From: JBOHER01 sp050701115
Lineage (GTDB): Bacteria > Actinomycetota > Actinomycetes > Mycobacteriales > Pseudonocardiaceae
NCBI GenBank assembly: GCA_050701115.1
Contig: JBOHER010000058.1
Location: 1 to 11,892 of the forward strand
DNA: 11,892 nt
Direction of reading: 5' to 3'
The position numbers and the translations under genes were made by a program. Under the pieces are notes generated by a model. That model was not told the origin of the DNA. It did no database searches and saw nothing but the letters and a program-made list of their open reading frames with translations. Shown here one piece after another: positions 5,718-11,892 of the stretch; positions within the stretch are counted from its first letter, which is position 1; each line of letters opens with the position of its first letter.

Positions 5718-6117
5718 ATGTCACCTCGCGCGCATGCCGTCGATCCGGCGCGCCTTGCTCAGTGGTGCATCGAGCATCTCGGCAGCCCGCCAGCGGATGA
5801 GATCTTCAGATCCGGATACCTCTCCGCAGTCATAGGGCTCCGGCTGGCTGACGACCGTGCGGTCGTAGTCAAGGTTCGTCCGGACTCGCCGCGGATCGCG
5901 GCATGCGTCGAAATCCAGCGCCGCATGTTCCACGCCGGCTATCCCTGCCCGCAGCCGCTCACCGGCGCCGTCCCTTTCGGCGAAGACGTCGCGACCGCGG
6001 AGGCCTACGTCCCCGGCGGCACCATGCTTCCCAGCGCGGACCATCCGGCCCGGGCCTTCGCCGAAGCGTTCGCGCGGCTGATCAGGCTGGCCCCGCGGCC
6101 GGCCGAGGCCGCCGCGA
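5718..6117 (+). pseudogene. Aminoglycoside phosphotransferase-like (APH/choline kinase fold) gene, 3'-truncated
   Basis: The first 130 or so residues look like the N-lobe of an APH-family kinase: GYLSAVIGLRLADDRAVVVK (about 33-52), where the VVVKVR lysine would bind ATP, then RIAACVEIQRRMFHAGYPCP with the ExxxxxxM helix and a hinge-like TAEAYVPGGT. The C-lobe with the catalytic HGDxxxxN and metal-binding motifs is absent. After about 6105-6117 the frame reads antisense through a VOC gene, so the kinase is cut at a recombination junction. ATG 5718 has a weak GAGGA upstream. No activity is expected. The original substrate (antibiotic or metabolite) cannot be told. Confidence 0.75.
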
Positions 6118-6494
6118 GCTCCTCTTGTGAGAGCGCGCGCAGCACGCAGAACTCGTTGCCGTCCACGTCGGCCATTACGACCCAGGACACGTCCGTACCC
6201 TGGCCGACGTCAACGGGTCTGGCGCCCAGGCTCTCCAGACGGGCCACCTCAGCGGCCTGGTCCCTGGGGCGTAGGGTCGAGGTGCAGCCGGTTTTTCCCC
6301 ACCTTCGTGCCCGCAGCGCGCAGGAACAGCAGGTCTGGCGCGACCCCGTCCTCCGGGCTGCCGGCGGGCGGCTCGAGCACCACCTCGTCCTTGCTCTCGT
6401 GGGTACGCCGCCAACCGAGGACGGACTGCCAGAAGGTGGCGAGCCGCGCCGGGTCGGCGGTGTCGATGCAGAGGCACTGAATTCGAAGATCCAC
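6108..6494 (-). pseudogene. VOC/Glyoxalase_6-like protein, frameshifted and fused to APH remnant at its 3' end
   Basis: The 5' part reads VDLRIQCLCIDTADPARLAT, FWQSVLGWRRTHESKDEVVL and GKNRLHLD, a good Glyoxalase_6 N-module. At 6274-6276 (plus strand GGG) one extra base breaks the frame. The second frame continues with EVARLESLGARPVDVGQG and SWVVMADVDGNEFCVLRALS. Together they make a full VOC domain of about 125 residues. The normal stop is missing: the frame runs into antisense of the truncated APH gene near 6105-6120. GTG 6494 is the likely start, with a TATGGT -10 box (6501-6506) 6 nt upstream, identical in layout to the VOC gene at 7165. Confidence 0.78.
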
Positions 6495-7152
6495 TAAGCG
6501 ACCATATCGTTCCCCCACCGTCGCATAATCCGATTTTTCGCAACCTGATGACCGACCGCTGGCCGGCGCTCACCTGGGGGCAGCCAACACCGACGCTACT
6601 GTAGCGGCGTCCGCCGCTGAGCCCATCGGGCGCTCGGTCTCAAGCTGGACGAGCCTGGTGCGGGGCGCCTGTCGCCCGACACCTCAACGCCGGCAACGGC
6701 AACGTACGGCGCCGCTCAGAGCGCCAGAGCCGATCCAGCCACCGGGGCGCTCTCTGGGTTCAGCCCCAGCTGGCCAGGGTGAACGCGTGGCTGAAGCCAC
6801 GAGGGTGCTGAGGGGCGCCCGCGCTGAACCACCTGCGCGTCATGGACACCGGCGTGCTGATGAAGCTGCTTGTGCAGATCGCCGAGCCGCCGGACATCGT
6901 CGGGCGGTCGAGAACGCGGTGAACAGGATGAGCCAGTTCATGTAGACCGGCCCGCCGGCTGACGGACGAACGGCCAGGCGCGGTGGACCTCGCGCATAGC
7001 CACCCGCCGGGCGAGAGCTCACGGGGCCTCCCGTATCGGGCCCGAATCCGGCAGCGGCCACGCCTACGGCACCCGTGCCGACCGCTGCGGAGTCGCGCAG
7101 GCAGTGCCGGGCCGCGCCGAGGTCCGTATGCTCGGTCGGCGGCATGAGAGGT
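6495..7152. other. Gene-poor stretch with an unrecognised short coding-like scrap
   Basis: No complete gene. It holds the promoter of the frameshifted VOC gene, overlapping small palindromes GCTAC-T-GTAGC and AGCGGCG-TC-CGCCGCT (6603-6618), and at about 6820-6945 a plus-strand peptide LNHLRVMDTGVLMKLLVQIA that appears to continue, after one frame change near 6900, as VENAVNRMSQFM to a stop. The peptide was not recognised. The remainder shows only GC-biased open frames. Confidence 0.35.
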
Positions 7153-7164
7153 TATGGTGATCAA
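7153..7164 (+). promoter_or_regulatory. -10 box of leaderless VOC gene
   Basis: TATGGT (7153-7158) ends 6 nt before the GTG at 7165. The same hexamer and spacing precede the VOC pseudogene at 6494, suggesting the two genes descend from one promoter-gene unit. Confidence 0.5.
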
Positions 7165-7545
7165 GTGGCATGTCGCATAACCGAACTGGTCCTGGACGCA
7201 CGTGACCCCGAACTGCTGGCGCGGTTCTGGTGCGAGGTACTGGGCTATGTCGAGCTGGAACGCGACGAAGCAAGCATTGAGATCGGGCCGCCTGGCGTCG
7301 GCTTCGGCGGCCCGCAGCCCACGATCGTCTTCAGCCAGACTGACGAGCCCAAGGCCGGCAAGTTGCGTCTGCACATCGATCTGAATGCCACCGACCGGGA
7401 ACAGGACGATGAGCTGGAGCGGTTGCTCGCGACCGGCGCCCGCCGAGTCGATATTGGGCAGACCGGCACCGAGCCATGGCATGTGCTGGCTGACCCTGAA
7501 GGTAACGAGTTCTGCCTACTGAGACGTCGGGTACCAGGGGTGTAG
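7165..7545 (+). CDS. VOC/Glyoxalase_6-like protein
   Basis: An intact 126-residue VOC domain. Seen: CRITELVLDARDPELLARFW (about 3-22), the N-terminal strand and helix; EVLGYVELERDEASIEIG; KAGKLRLHIDLNATDREQDD (about 64-83), the central strand and helix; and the Glyoxalase_6 ending EPWHVLADPEGNEFCLLRRR. The family includes antibiotic-resistance-like binding proteins and uncharacterised enzymes; substrate unknown. The start GTG 7165 is supported by the adjacent TATGGT -10 box. An in-frame ATG at 7144 would put the -10 box inside the gene and has no ribosome site. It is convergent with the VOC gene at 7788-8171 and is related to the frameshifted copy at 6108-6494. Confidence 0.88.
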   Translation: MACRITELVLDARDPELLARFWCEVLGYVELERDEASIEIGPPGVGFGGPQPTIVFSQTDEPKAGKLRLHIDLNATDREQDDELERLLATGARRVDIGQTGTEPWHVLADPEGNEFCLLRRRVPGV

Positions 7546-7614
7546 TCGATCAATCACCCGACGCCCGCTCATCGGCATGTTGGTGCGCGGGAGACTCGGC
7601 GCACCGGCCGCACG

Positions 7615-7652
7615 AGCCGACCCGGGTCCGGCAGGTCCGCCGTGGGTCGGCT
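7615..7652. terminator. Hairpin between convergent VOC genes
   Basis: Arms AGCCGACCC (7615-7623) and GGGTCGGCT (7644-7652) pair perfectly over 9 bp with a 20-nt loop, between the stops of two convergent genes (7545 and 7788). A bidirectional terminator is plausible. The rest of 7546-7787 shows no gene. Confidence 0.4.
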
Positions 7653-7787
7653 GGTCGCGTGCCGGGCCGGAAAGGGCCACGACCTTTCAGCGCCACCACC
7701 AGCGCCTCGCAAGCACCGATGCGGAACGTCGCCTCCACCTGAGGCACCCGAGGCCTCCCTTCGCGCTGGGAACGCGCCCACCGACAG

Positions 7788-8171
7788 TCAGTCCCAGCGC
7801 CGCGAGTTCTGGTCGTTGAGCGAGCCGGGCCGGACGAGAATGACACAAAATGGTAGGCCGGCCGGGTCCTCCATGATCCACCACTGGCGTACCCGCCGGA
7901 CGCGTCGGGCGCCAAGCCGCTCCAACCGGGCCACTTCGGCATCAAGATCGTCGGTATGGATATCCAGGTGCACCCGGCTCGTACCCTCGTCCAGGCGCTG
8001 GGTGAGCAGCGCGAACTCCTGGTCCTGCAGCTTGGTGCCGTGATACTCCGGCTGGTCCTCGAACAGCTCGAGCTTCTGGCCGATCGCCGCCTGCCAGAAC
8101 GCGAGCTCCCGGTCATGGTCCTCGGCCCTAACGTCGATCACGGCCTTGTAGAGCCTGCTGTGATGCGGCAT
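7788..8171 (-). CDS. VOC/Glyoxalase_6-like protein
   Basis: An intact 127-residue protein starting MPHHSRLYKAVIDVRAEDHD, with ELAFWQAAIGQKLELFEDQP (the FW helix and first strand pair of the VOC module), RVHLDIHTDDLDAEVARLER (about 66-85), then LGARRVRRVRQWWIMEDPAG and LPFCVILVRPGS. The closing motif is DPAGLPFCV rather than the DPEGNEFCV of its neighbours, so it belongs to a different subgroup. ATG 8171 is preceded by GGAAGGTGG, a clear ribosome site, unlike the leaderless VOC genes here. Function unknown. Confidence 0.88.
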   Translation of the reverse strand: MPHHSRLYKAVIDVRAEDHDRELAFWQAAIGQKLELFEDQPEYHGTKLQDQEFALLTQRLDEGTSRVHLDIHTDDLDAEVARLERLGARRVRRVRQWWIMEDPAGLPFCVILVRPGSLNDQNSRRWD

Positions 8172-8599
8172 AGCCACCTTCCACGGACGGTTTGCGCTCC
8201 CGACGATCTCGATACCCTCGAGAAGGCCGCACAGAGCACGATATTCGATGACCTGCGCATCCGCGACCGACCTGCATACGCTGGCCGGCAACCACCACAC
8301 CAGCCAGCAGACAGCTCCGCCCTCCAGGCGAGAGACAACGTACGACAGCTCGTCTATACCGCGGTGCTCGAGTGGCGAACGCCGAGGTCCGGCTGTCCTG
8401 GCGGCAGGCGCTCGCGAGGCGGATGGCGCAGCACCGCCTCGTGGGCAGGGCAATCAGCGCGACAGTAGCCCGCCGATTGGTTCTTGCTTCATCACGGTTG
8501 CCCTCGGCGACCAACGCCAAGATCAGGTCGCGCGATCGGGGCCGGGGATTGGGCTCGCCCGCGGCGAGGAAGCGCACCTACGAAGCGCGGACCGGATGG
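8172..8599. other. Degenerate intergenic stretch with possible winged-helix protein scrap
   Basis: From GTG 8372 a short plus frame reads MANAEVRLSWRQALARRMAQ, then HRLVGRA. It resembles the first residues of actinobacterial winged-helix DNA-binding (HTH_42/YcaQ-like) proteins, but the similarity ends near 8452 and the rest of the gene is absent. Recognition is tentative. The remaining sequence on either side has no identifiable gene; open frames here fit GC bias. Confidence 0.35.
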
Positions 8600-8896
8600 C
8601 TATCGGCCGAGTTCGTCCTGCCACTCCGCGAAGTAGGTGCGCATCGTCGCGACATGTTCCTTGTCGACACCGTATGCCTCGAACTCGCGGTCCGGGATGC
8701 GAGCGAGAAACCCGAGCGACTCAGCGAACATCACTCGATCGAACCCCGGGTTGTGTTCCATGAGGAGCGCTTCAAGCTGCCGTCGGTCGTAGCGACCACT
8801 GAGGTGTATCGCGTACACGTCAAGGAAATCGCGCGGTGCCTACCGGTTGAACAGCGCATCCATCTTCCCCGCCGCAGCGTCGTCCGGGTGCAGCAC
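8600..8896 (-). pseudogene. AbiEii-like nucleotidyltransferase, displaced C-terminal part
   Basis: This is the continuation of the gene whose reading frame ends at 8820. From the frame break at 8897-8900 the restored frame reads VLHPDDAAAGKMDALFNR, meets a TAG at 8840-8842, then continues APRDFLDVYAIHLSGRYDRR, QLEALL, GFDRVMFAESLGFLARIPD and REFEAYGVDKEH to a stop at 8600. The pattern DDAAAxKMxALxxR...RDFLDVYA is the standard C-terminal half of AbiEii/AbiGii-type proteins. A GTG at 8818 could start a 72-residue peptide, but it would lack the catalytic region. Confidence 0.7.
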
Positions 8897-9503
8897 GGGG
8901 CCCGATGTCAAGGACAACCGGTTCCCGAGCACGCCAGAAGATGCCGAGGTCCACCTTGCACGTCTCGCCGTCCGGCCCGCTGACCATCATCTGGACGAGA
9001 TCGGATGTACGGCGGGTAACGGTCACCGTGAGCTGGTGTCCACGGAACGCCGCCACCACATCGGCCTCTACCTCCGCCGGCCGGCCACGGTCTGCGCTGA
9101 ACAGCTCGATGTCCTCAGACGGGCGTACGGCCATACCGTGGAGCTGGACCGCATGACCGCCGCCCAGGACGAAGCCACGATCACCCACCGCATCCAGCGC
9201 GATCCGGGCCAGCCGTGCCTGGAATGCATCCAAGGCGTGGCGAAGCTCAGGGAACCGGTTCTCCCACAGCGCGCGGACCTGCCGTGCCGGGAAGAGGCTA
9301 CGCCAGTCGCGGCGCAGGAGCTGCCAGTTGAGCAGGCGCCGCAGGTCCGCCTCCTGCCCCTCCTCCAGCAAAACCTTGTACATCGCAGCGCGGTCATAAT
9401 CGTCGTCGAGGTCATACTCTCGGCGGCCGCTCCAGGCAACGTCGCGAGGAAGGGTGACGACGCCGTGATCAGGTCCCTGCAGGTCGTCAAGCCTCGCCGG
9501 CAC
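8820..9503 (-). CDS. Small actinobacterial domain fused to AbiEii-like nucleotidyltransferase; frameshifted at 3' end
   Basis: The 227-residue frame has two parts. Residues 1-87 (LDDLQGPDHGVVTLPRDVAW, then EYDLDDDYDRAAMYKVLLEE, then RALWENRFPEL) resemble a small protein usually encoded just before such toxins. Residues 91-202 are an AbiEii-type nucleotidyltransferase: GGGHAVQLHGM (114-124), PSEDIELF (128-135) and KVDLGIF (183-189). The motif normally has two Asp residues; here the second is Glu133. After residue 202 an extra base in GGGG (8897-8900) diverts the frame to an unrelated end. In other genomes the two parts tend to be separate overlapping genes; TTG 9233 could be the second start here. 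GTG 9503 has no clear ribosome site. In type IV toxin-antitoxin systems the enzyme nucleotidylates targets; this copy is probably inactive. Confidence 0.65.
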   Translation of the reverse strand: MPARLDDLQGPDHGVVTLPRDVAWSGRREYDLDDDYDRAAMYKVLLEEGQEADLRRLLNWQLLRRDWRSLFPARQVRALWENRFPELRHALDAFQARLARIALDAVGDRGFVLGGGHAVQLHGMAVRPSEDIELFSADRGRPAEVEADVVAAFRGHQLTVTVTRRTSDLVQMMVSGPDGETCKVDLGIFWRAREPVVLDIGPRAAPGRRCGGEDGCAVQPVGTARFP

Positions 9504-9681
9504 CGCATAAGGCTTGACGTCCGCGACGCTGAAGGGGCCCCGGTCATGTCCATACTCCCAGTAATGACCGCCATGTAGTGAGCGGTCGGCAGGTGGCAGG
9601 CATCCGGTGAGGTAGGTATATTAGTTCGCCAAACTTGCCCTCGGGCAGCGACGCCAAGAGCAGCTCTCTCAGCAGGAGGCA

Positions 9682-10020
9682 TCAAGCGATCTGGATCAGG
9701 TCGTCGCCGAAGTCGGCGACAAGCCGAAGCCGACCGCCAAGGGCTTCCACGTACGCACGCACTGTAGCAACCGTTGCCCGGTCCACCTCAGCGTGCTCCA
9801 CCTGCGAAACACGCGGTTCGGAAGTGCCCATCTCCTCGGCAACGTCTCGCTGTGTGAGTGACAGGCTGCGACGCAGCTCCGCCAACCTCCAGGCATGGAT
9901 CTCGCCACGGAGGCGGTCAACTGCGGCCGCCCGTTCCGCCGCAGTTGGTACGGGCAGGCCAGCCGCGCGACGTGCCACGTTCGCGCGGCGCTTGGTCTCG
10001 GACCACTTCACCGTCTTCAT
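9682..10020 (-). CDS. higA: XRE-family HTH antitoxin (HigA-like)
   Basis: A complete 112-residue protein. The XRE helix-turn-helix is LSLTQRDVAEEMGTSEPRVS (about 53-72) followed by QVEHAEVDRATVATVRAYVE, the recognition-helix continuation, and a C-terminal ALGGRLRLVADFGDD strand typical of HigA antitoxins paired with Gp49/HigB toxins. HigA binds and neutralises HigB and represses the operon. ATG 10020 overlaps the toxin stop in ATGA, the usual toxin-first HigBA order with translational coupling. The upstream toxin frame is broken, so this looks like an orphaned antitoxin that could still be expressed and could neutralise related toxins elsewhere. No separate promoter is evident. Confidence 0.85.
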   Translation of the reverse strand: MKTVKWSETKRRANVARRAAGLPVPTAAERAAAVDRLRGEIHAWRLAELRRSLSLTQRDVAEEMGTSEPRVSQVEHAEVDRATVATVRAYVEALGGRLRLVADFGDDLIQIA

Positions 10021-10400
10021 CGGTACTCCCGGGTGTCGAGCTCCGCCAGGTGCTCGTCGTAGCGTTTGTCTGCGAGCGGAATGTTTACGTCGTACCAACC
10101 TTTCCAGTTCCCCGCCTTGTCCCCCGCGACCAACAGAACCGCTCGCCGCACCGGGTCGAACGCGAACAGACTCGGATCTCTGACGATCCGGGCGACCCTG
10201 GCCGCAGCTCCTTCATGTTGTGGTGCCGAGAGGCGTTTGACTCGATCGACCATTGGTCTTCCAAGCGCCGGCCCTCCATCGCGAGCAGATCGATCGCACG
10301 CTCGACGAGAGCAGCACTGGCCGGGTCGTCGGTCGCCAAGTCGACGAACCAGGCGTCGACCTCGGCGACCAGTACGATCTCCCACTCTTTCCACCAGCAC
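10017..10400 (-). pseudogene. higB: HigB/RelE-like toxin (Gp49-like, DUF891), multiply frameshifted
   Basis: The family pattern is recoverable only by joining frames. One frame gives KEWEIVLVAEVDAWFVDLAT, then SAALVERAIDLLAMEG; a second gives PALGRPMVDRVK; the first again gives SRHHNMKELRPGS and SSEIRV; the second then gives FAFDPVRRAVLLVAGDKAGN, WKGWYDVNIPLADKRYDEHL. Breaks fall near 10271-10276, 10231-10237 and 10168-10172. The first frame also lacks an initiation codon (TAG directly before it), although AAGGAG (10413-10418) remains upstream. HigB toxins cleave mRNA on ribosomes. This copy should be dead unless the sequence has errors. It ends in CGATGA, overlapping the start of higA by 4 nt. 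Confidence 0.75.
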
Positions 10401-10581
10401 TAGCTTAAGCTTCTCCTTAAGGTGTGGCAGCTGGGGTTCACGCAGACGGTGGCAGGCGCGCAGCCGGGTCCAAGATCCTGGTCAGCACCCCGGCGGTCAG
10501 CGTCTCCCGGCCGAACGGTGACCGTTGGTAGCAAATTCGGACATCGTTCGTGCAGGGTGCTGCCCGCCGGCGTTGGAGAAG
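10401..10581. other. Intergenic stretch upstream of the ECF41 operon
   Basis: Between the broken toxin and the epimerase promoter. Nearest the toxin are two 8-bp palindromes, GCTTAAGC and CCTTAAGG, in a local AT-rich patch (10403-10422) that includes the toxin's ribosome site. A minus-strand peptide FGRETLTAGVLTRILDPAAR reads as coding-like but was not recognised. No complete gene is present. Confidence 0.35.
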
Positions 10582-10608
10582 TGTCACAGCTCCGGGTGGT
10601 GCCTTGTC
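10582..10608 (+). promoter_or_regulatory. ECF41-type promoter for epimerase-sigma operon
   Basis: TGTCACA (10582-10588), 16 nt, then TGTC (10605-10608). The known ECF41 consensus is TGTCACA at -35 and CGTC at -10 with about 16 nt between. The -35 is an exact match and the -10 matches 3 of 4. It lies 33 nt before the epimerase start, so the sigma factor encoded downstream probably drives its own operon. Confidence 0.65.
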
Positions 10609-10641
10609 TTCGAGGGAAAGCACTACGCGGAGGGAAAGATC

Positions 10642-11577
10642 ATGCGAGTCTTTGTCGCGGGGGCGACCGGGGCGCTGGGACGGCACCTCGTTCCTGGGCT
10701 GGTCGCGGCGGGTCACCAGGTCACCGCCACCACCAGGACGCCCGGTAAGGTGACGCAGCTGCGCGAGGCGGGCGCGGAGCCGGTGGTGGTCGACGGGCTG
10801 GATCGCGAGGCGGTGATCGAGGCGGTGCGGACTGCCGGACCGGAGGTGATCGTGCACCAGATGACCGCGCTGGCAGCGGCGCGGGTCCGGCACCTGCGCA
10901 ACCCCGACCGGATGGGCGCCGCCACCATCGACCTGCGGACCCGGGGCACCGACAACCTGCTGGCGGCCGCGGCGCAGGCGGGCACTCGCCGGGTCATCGC
11001 GCAGAGCGTCGCGGGCTTCTACGAGCCGTCCGGCGGCCCGGTGAAGACCGAAGCGGATCCGCTCGCCTCGCGGCCGCCGTCCCCGTCCTCAGCCCGGGGG
11101 CTGGCGGCGATCAAGCACCTCGAGCAGACTGTGCCGCTCAAGGCGCCGGAGGGACTCGTGCTGCGCTACGGCGGTTTCTACGGCCGGGGCGCCTCGGACC
11201 TGCTGCTCGACGCCGTACGGAAGCGGCAGCTGCCGGTGATCGGTGGCGGGACCGGGATCTGGTCGTTCATCGAGATCACCGACGCCGCGGCCGCGACCCT
11301 GGCCGCGGTCGAGCGCGGCGCGCCGGGCGTCTACAACGTGGTGGACGACGACCCGGCGCCGGTCGCGGAGTGGCTGCCGTACCTGGCCACGGTCGCGGGC
11401 GCGAAGCCGCCGCTGCGGTTCCCCGCCTGGCTCGTGCGGATGCTCGCCGGAGAGTTCGTCGTGGCCCAGATGACCAGCGCACGCGGGTCGTCGAACGACA
11501 AGGCCCGCAAGGAGCTCGGCTGGGAGCCGCGGTACCCGAGCTGGCGGGAGGGGTTCCGTGCCTGGGTCGGCGGATGA
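10642..11577 (+). CDS. NAD-dependent epimerase/oxidoreductase (extended-SDR-like), ECF41 partner
   Basis: A complete 311-residue atypical/extended SDR. The N-terminal Rossmann motif is MRVFVAGATGALGRHLVPGL with GATGALG at 7-13. Later segments include RTRGTDNLLAAAAQAGTRRV and IAQSVAGFYEP, LVLRYGGFYG and WSFIEITDAAAATLAAVERG. The catalytic YxxxK is not preserved: the place where it is expected reads ARGLAAIKHLE, so the Lys is kept but the Tyr is Leu; chemistry may differ or be lost. ATG 10642 has GGAGGG at 10629-10634 as ribosome site. The gene overlaps the sigma gene by 20 nt. ECF41 sigma factors are typically encoded with carboxymuconolactone decarboxylases, oxidoreductases or epimerases, which fits. 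The substrate is unknown. Confidence 0.92.
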   Translation: MRVFVAGATGALGRHLVPGLVAAGHQVTATTRTPGKVTQLREAGAEPVVVDGLDREAVIEAVRTAGPEVIVHQMTALAAARVRHLRNPDRMGAATIDLRTRGTDNLLAAAAQAGTRRVIAQSVAGFYEPSGGPVKTEADPLASRPPSPSSARGLAAIKHLEQTVPLKAPEGLVLRYGGFYGRGASDLLLDAVRKRQLPVIGGGTGIWSFIEITDAAAATLAAVERGAPGVYNVVDDDPAPVAEWLPYLATVAGAKPPLRFPAWLVRMLAGEFVVAQMTSARGSSNDKARKELGWEPRYPSWREGFRAWVGG

Positions 11578-11892
11578 GACGGCCGCGGTCGCGTACCGGC
11601 CGCTGCTGTTCTCCATCGCCTACGGGATGACCGGGTCGGTGGGCGACGCCGAGGACATCGTGCAGGACGCGTTCCTCGGCCTGACCCGGGCGCGCCAGGC
11701 GGGCACCACGATCGCCAACCCGAAGGCGTACCTGACCACGGCGGTGACCCGGCTGGCCATCAACTACCTGCGTTCGGCGCGGGTACGGCGGGAGACCTAC
11801 GTCGGGGACTGGCTGCCCGAGCCGGTCGTCGTGCCCGCCGACCGGCCCGGGCCGGCCGAGCACGCCGAGCTGGCCGACTCGCTGTCGATGGC
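11558..11892 (+). CDS. ECF41-family (SigJ-like) RNA polymerase sigma factor, 3' part outside window
   Basis: About 111 residues are visible. Sigma region 2 is clear: YRPLLFSIAYGMTGSVGDAE (about 13-32) and DIVQDAFLGL, then ANPKAYLTTAVTRLAINYLR (53-72). The linker SARVRRETYVGDWLPEPV (73-90) contains WLPEP, a signature of ECF41/SigJ proteins, which normally carry a C-terminal SnoaL-like domain regulating activity; that part lies beyond the edge. GTG 11558 has GGGAGGGG just upstream and overlaps the epimerase gene by 20 nt, implying translational coupling. The nearby ATG at 11574 is in another frame. The promoter at 10582-10608 suggests positive autoregulation. Confidence 0.93.
   Translation, partial: MPGSADETAAVAYRPLLFSIAYGMTGSVGDAEDIVQDAFLGLTRARQAGTTIANPKAYLTTAVTRLAINYLRSARVRRETYVGDWLPEPVVVPADRPGPAEHAELADSLSM

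Noticed and set aside
10525..10641. Upstream extension of the epimerase start
   Set aside because: The Rossmann strand begins at ATG 10642, which has a ribosome site; the extension would cover the ECF41 promoter.
1..11892. CRISPR array, tRNA or rRNA
   Set aside because: No regularly spaced repeats, cloverleaf-like segments or conserved rRNA stretches were seen on either strand by eye.

Overview
The window is very GC-rich DNA with many GTG starts, several apparently leaderless genes and gene families typical of Actinobacteria (TetR regulators, VOC/Glyoxalase_6-type proteins, an ECF41-type sigma factor next to an epimerase). A Micromonosporaceae-like actinomycete is plausible, but genus cannot be fixed from this window alone.

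Layout. (1) 1-2820: largely intact. The 5' part of a DNA polymerase IV gene (dinB, minus strand, running off the left edge) lies next to a VOC gene reduced to its C-terminal half. A TetR regulator and a divergent NADPH:quinone-reductase-like MDR enzyme follow. Two near-identical operator-like palindromes sit between the last two, so the regulator probably controls itself and the enzyme. (2) About 2.8-10.4 kb: an accessory, visibly decaying stretch. It holds two PIN-toxin (VapC-like) C-terminal scraps, three intact and one frameshifted VOC gene, an intact divergent SnoaL-like/TetR pair with twin palindromic operators, an aminoglycoside-phosphotransferase-like gene cut off in mid-domain, an AbiEii-like nucleotidyltransferase broken by a frameshift and a nonsense codon, and a HigB-like toxin broken by about three frameshifts upstream of an intact HigA-like antitoxin. 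(3) 10.58 kb to the right edge: an intact NAD-dependent epimerase followed, with overlap, by an ECF41 (SigJ-like) sigma factor that runs off the window. A match to the ECF41 promoter lies just upstream.

How the parts work together. Three small regulated units are recognisable: TetR-1/MDR reductase, TetR-2/SnoaL protein, and epimerase/ECF41 sigma factor. Each has readable cis-regulatory DNA. Six genes (dinB, TetR-1, TetR-2 and three VOC genes) share one start architecture, a TANNNT-type -10 box ending 6 or 7 nt before the start codon and no Shine-Dalgarno sequence, which points to leaderless transcripts. The SnoaL/TetR-2 unit is bracketed by inverted 54-nt copies of a degenerate coding sequence, suggesting past mobilisation.

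No complete transposase, tRNA, rRNA or CRISPR array was seen. I do not see a complete new defence system. The most notable material is the regulatory architecture and the cluster of broken toxin-type genes.
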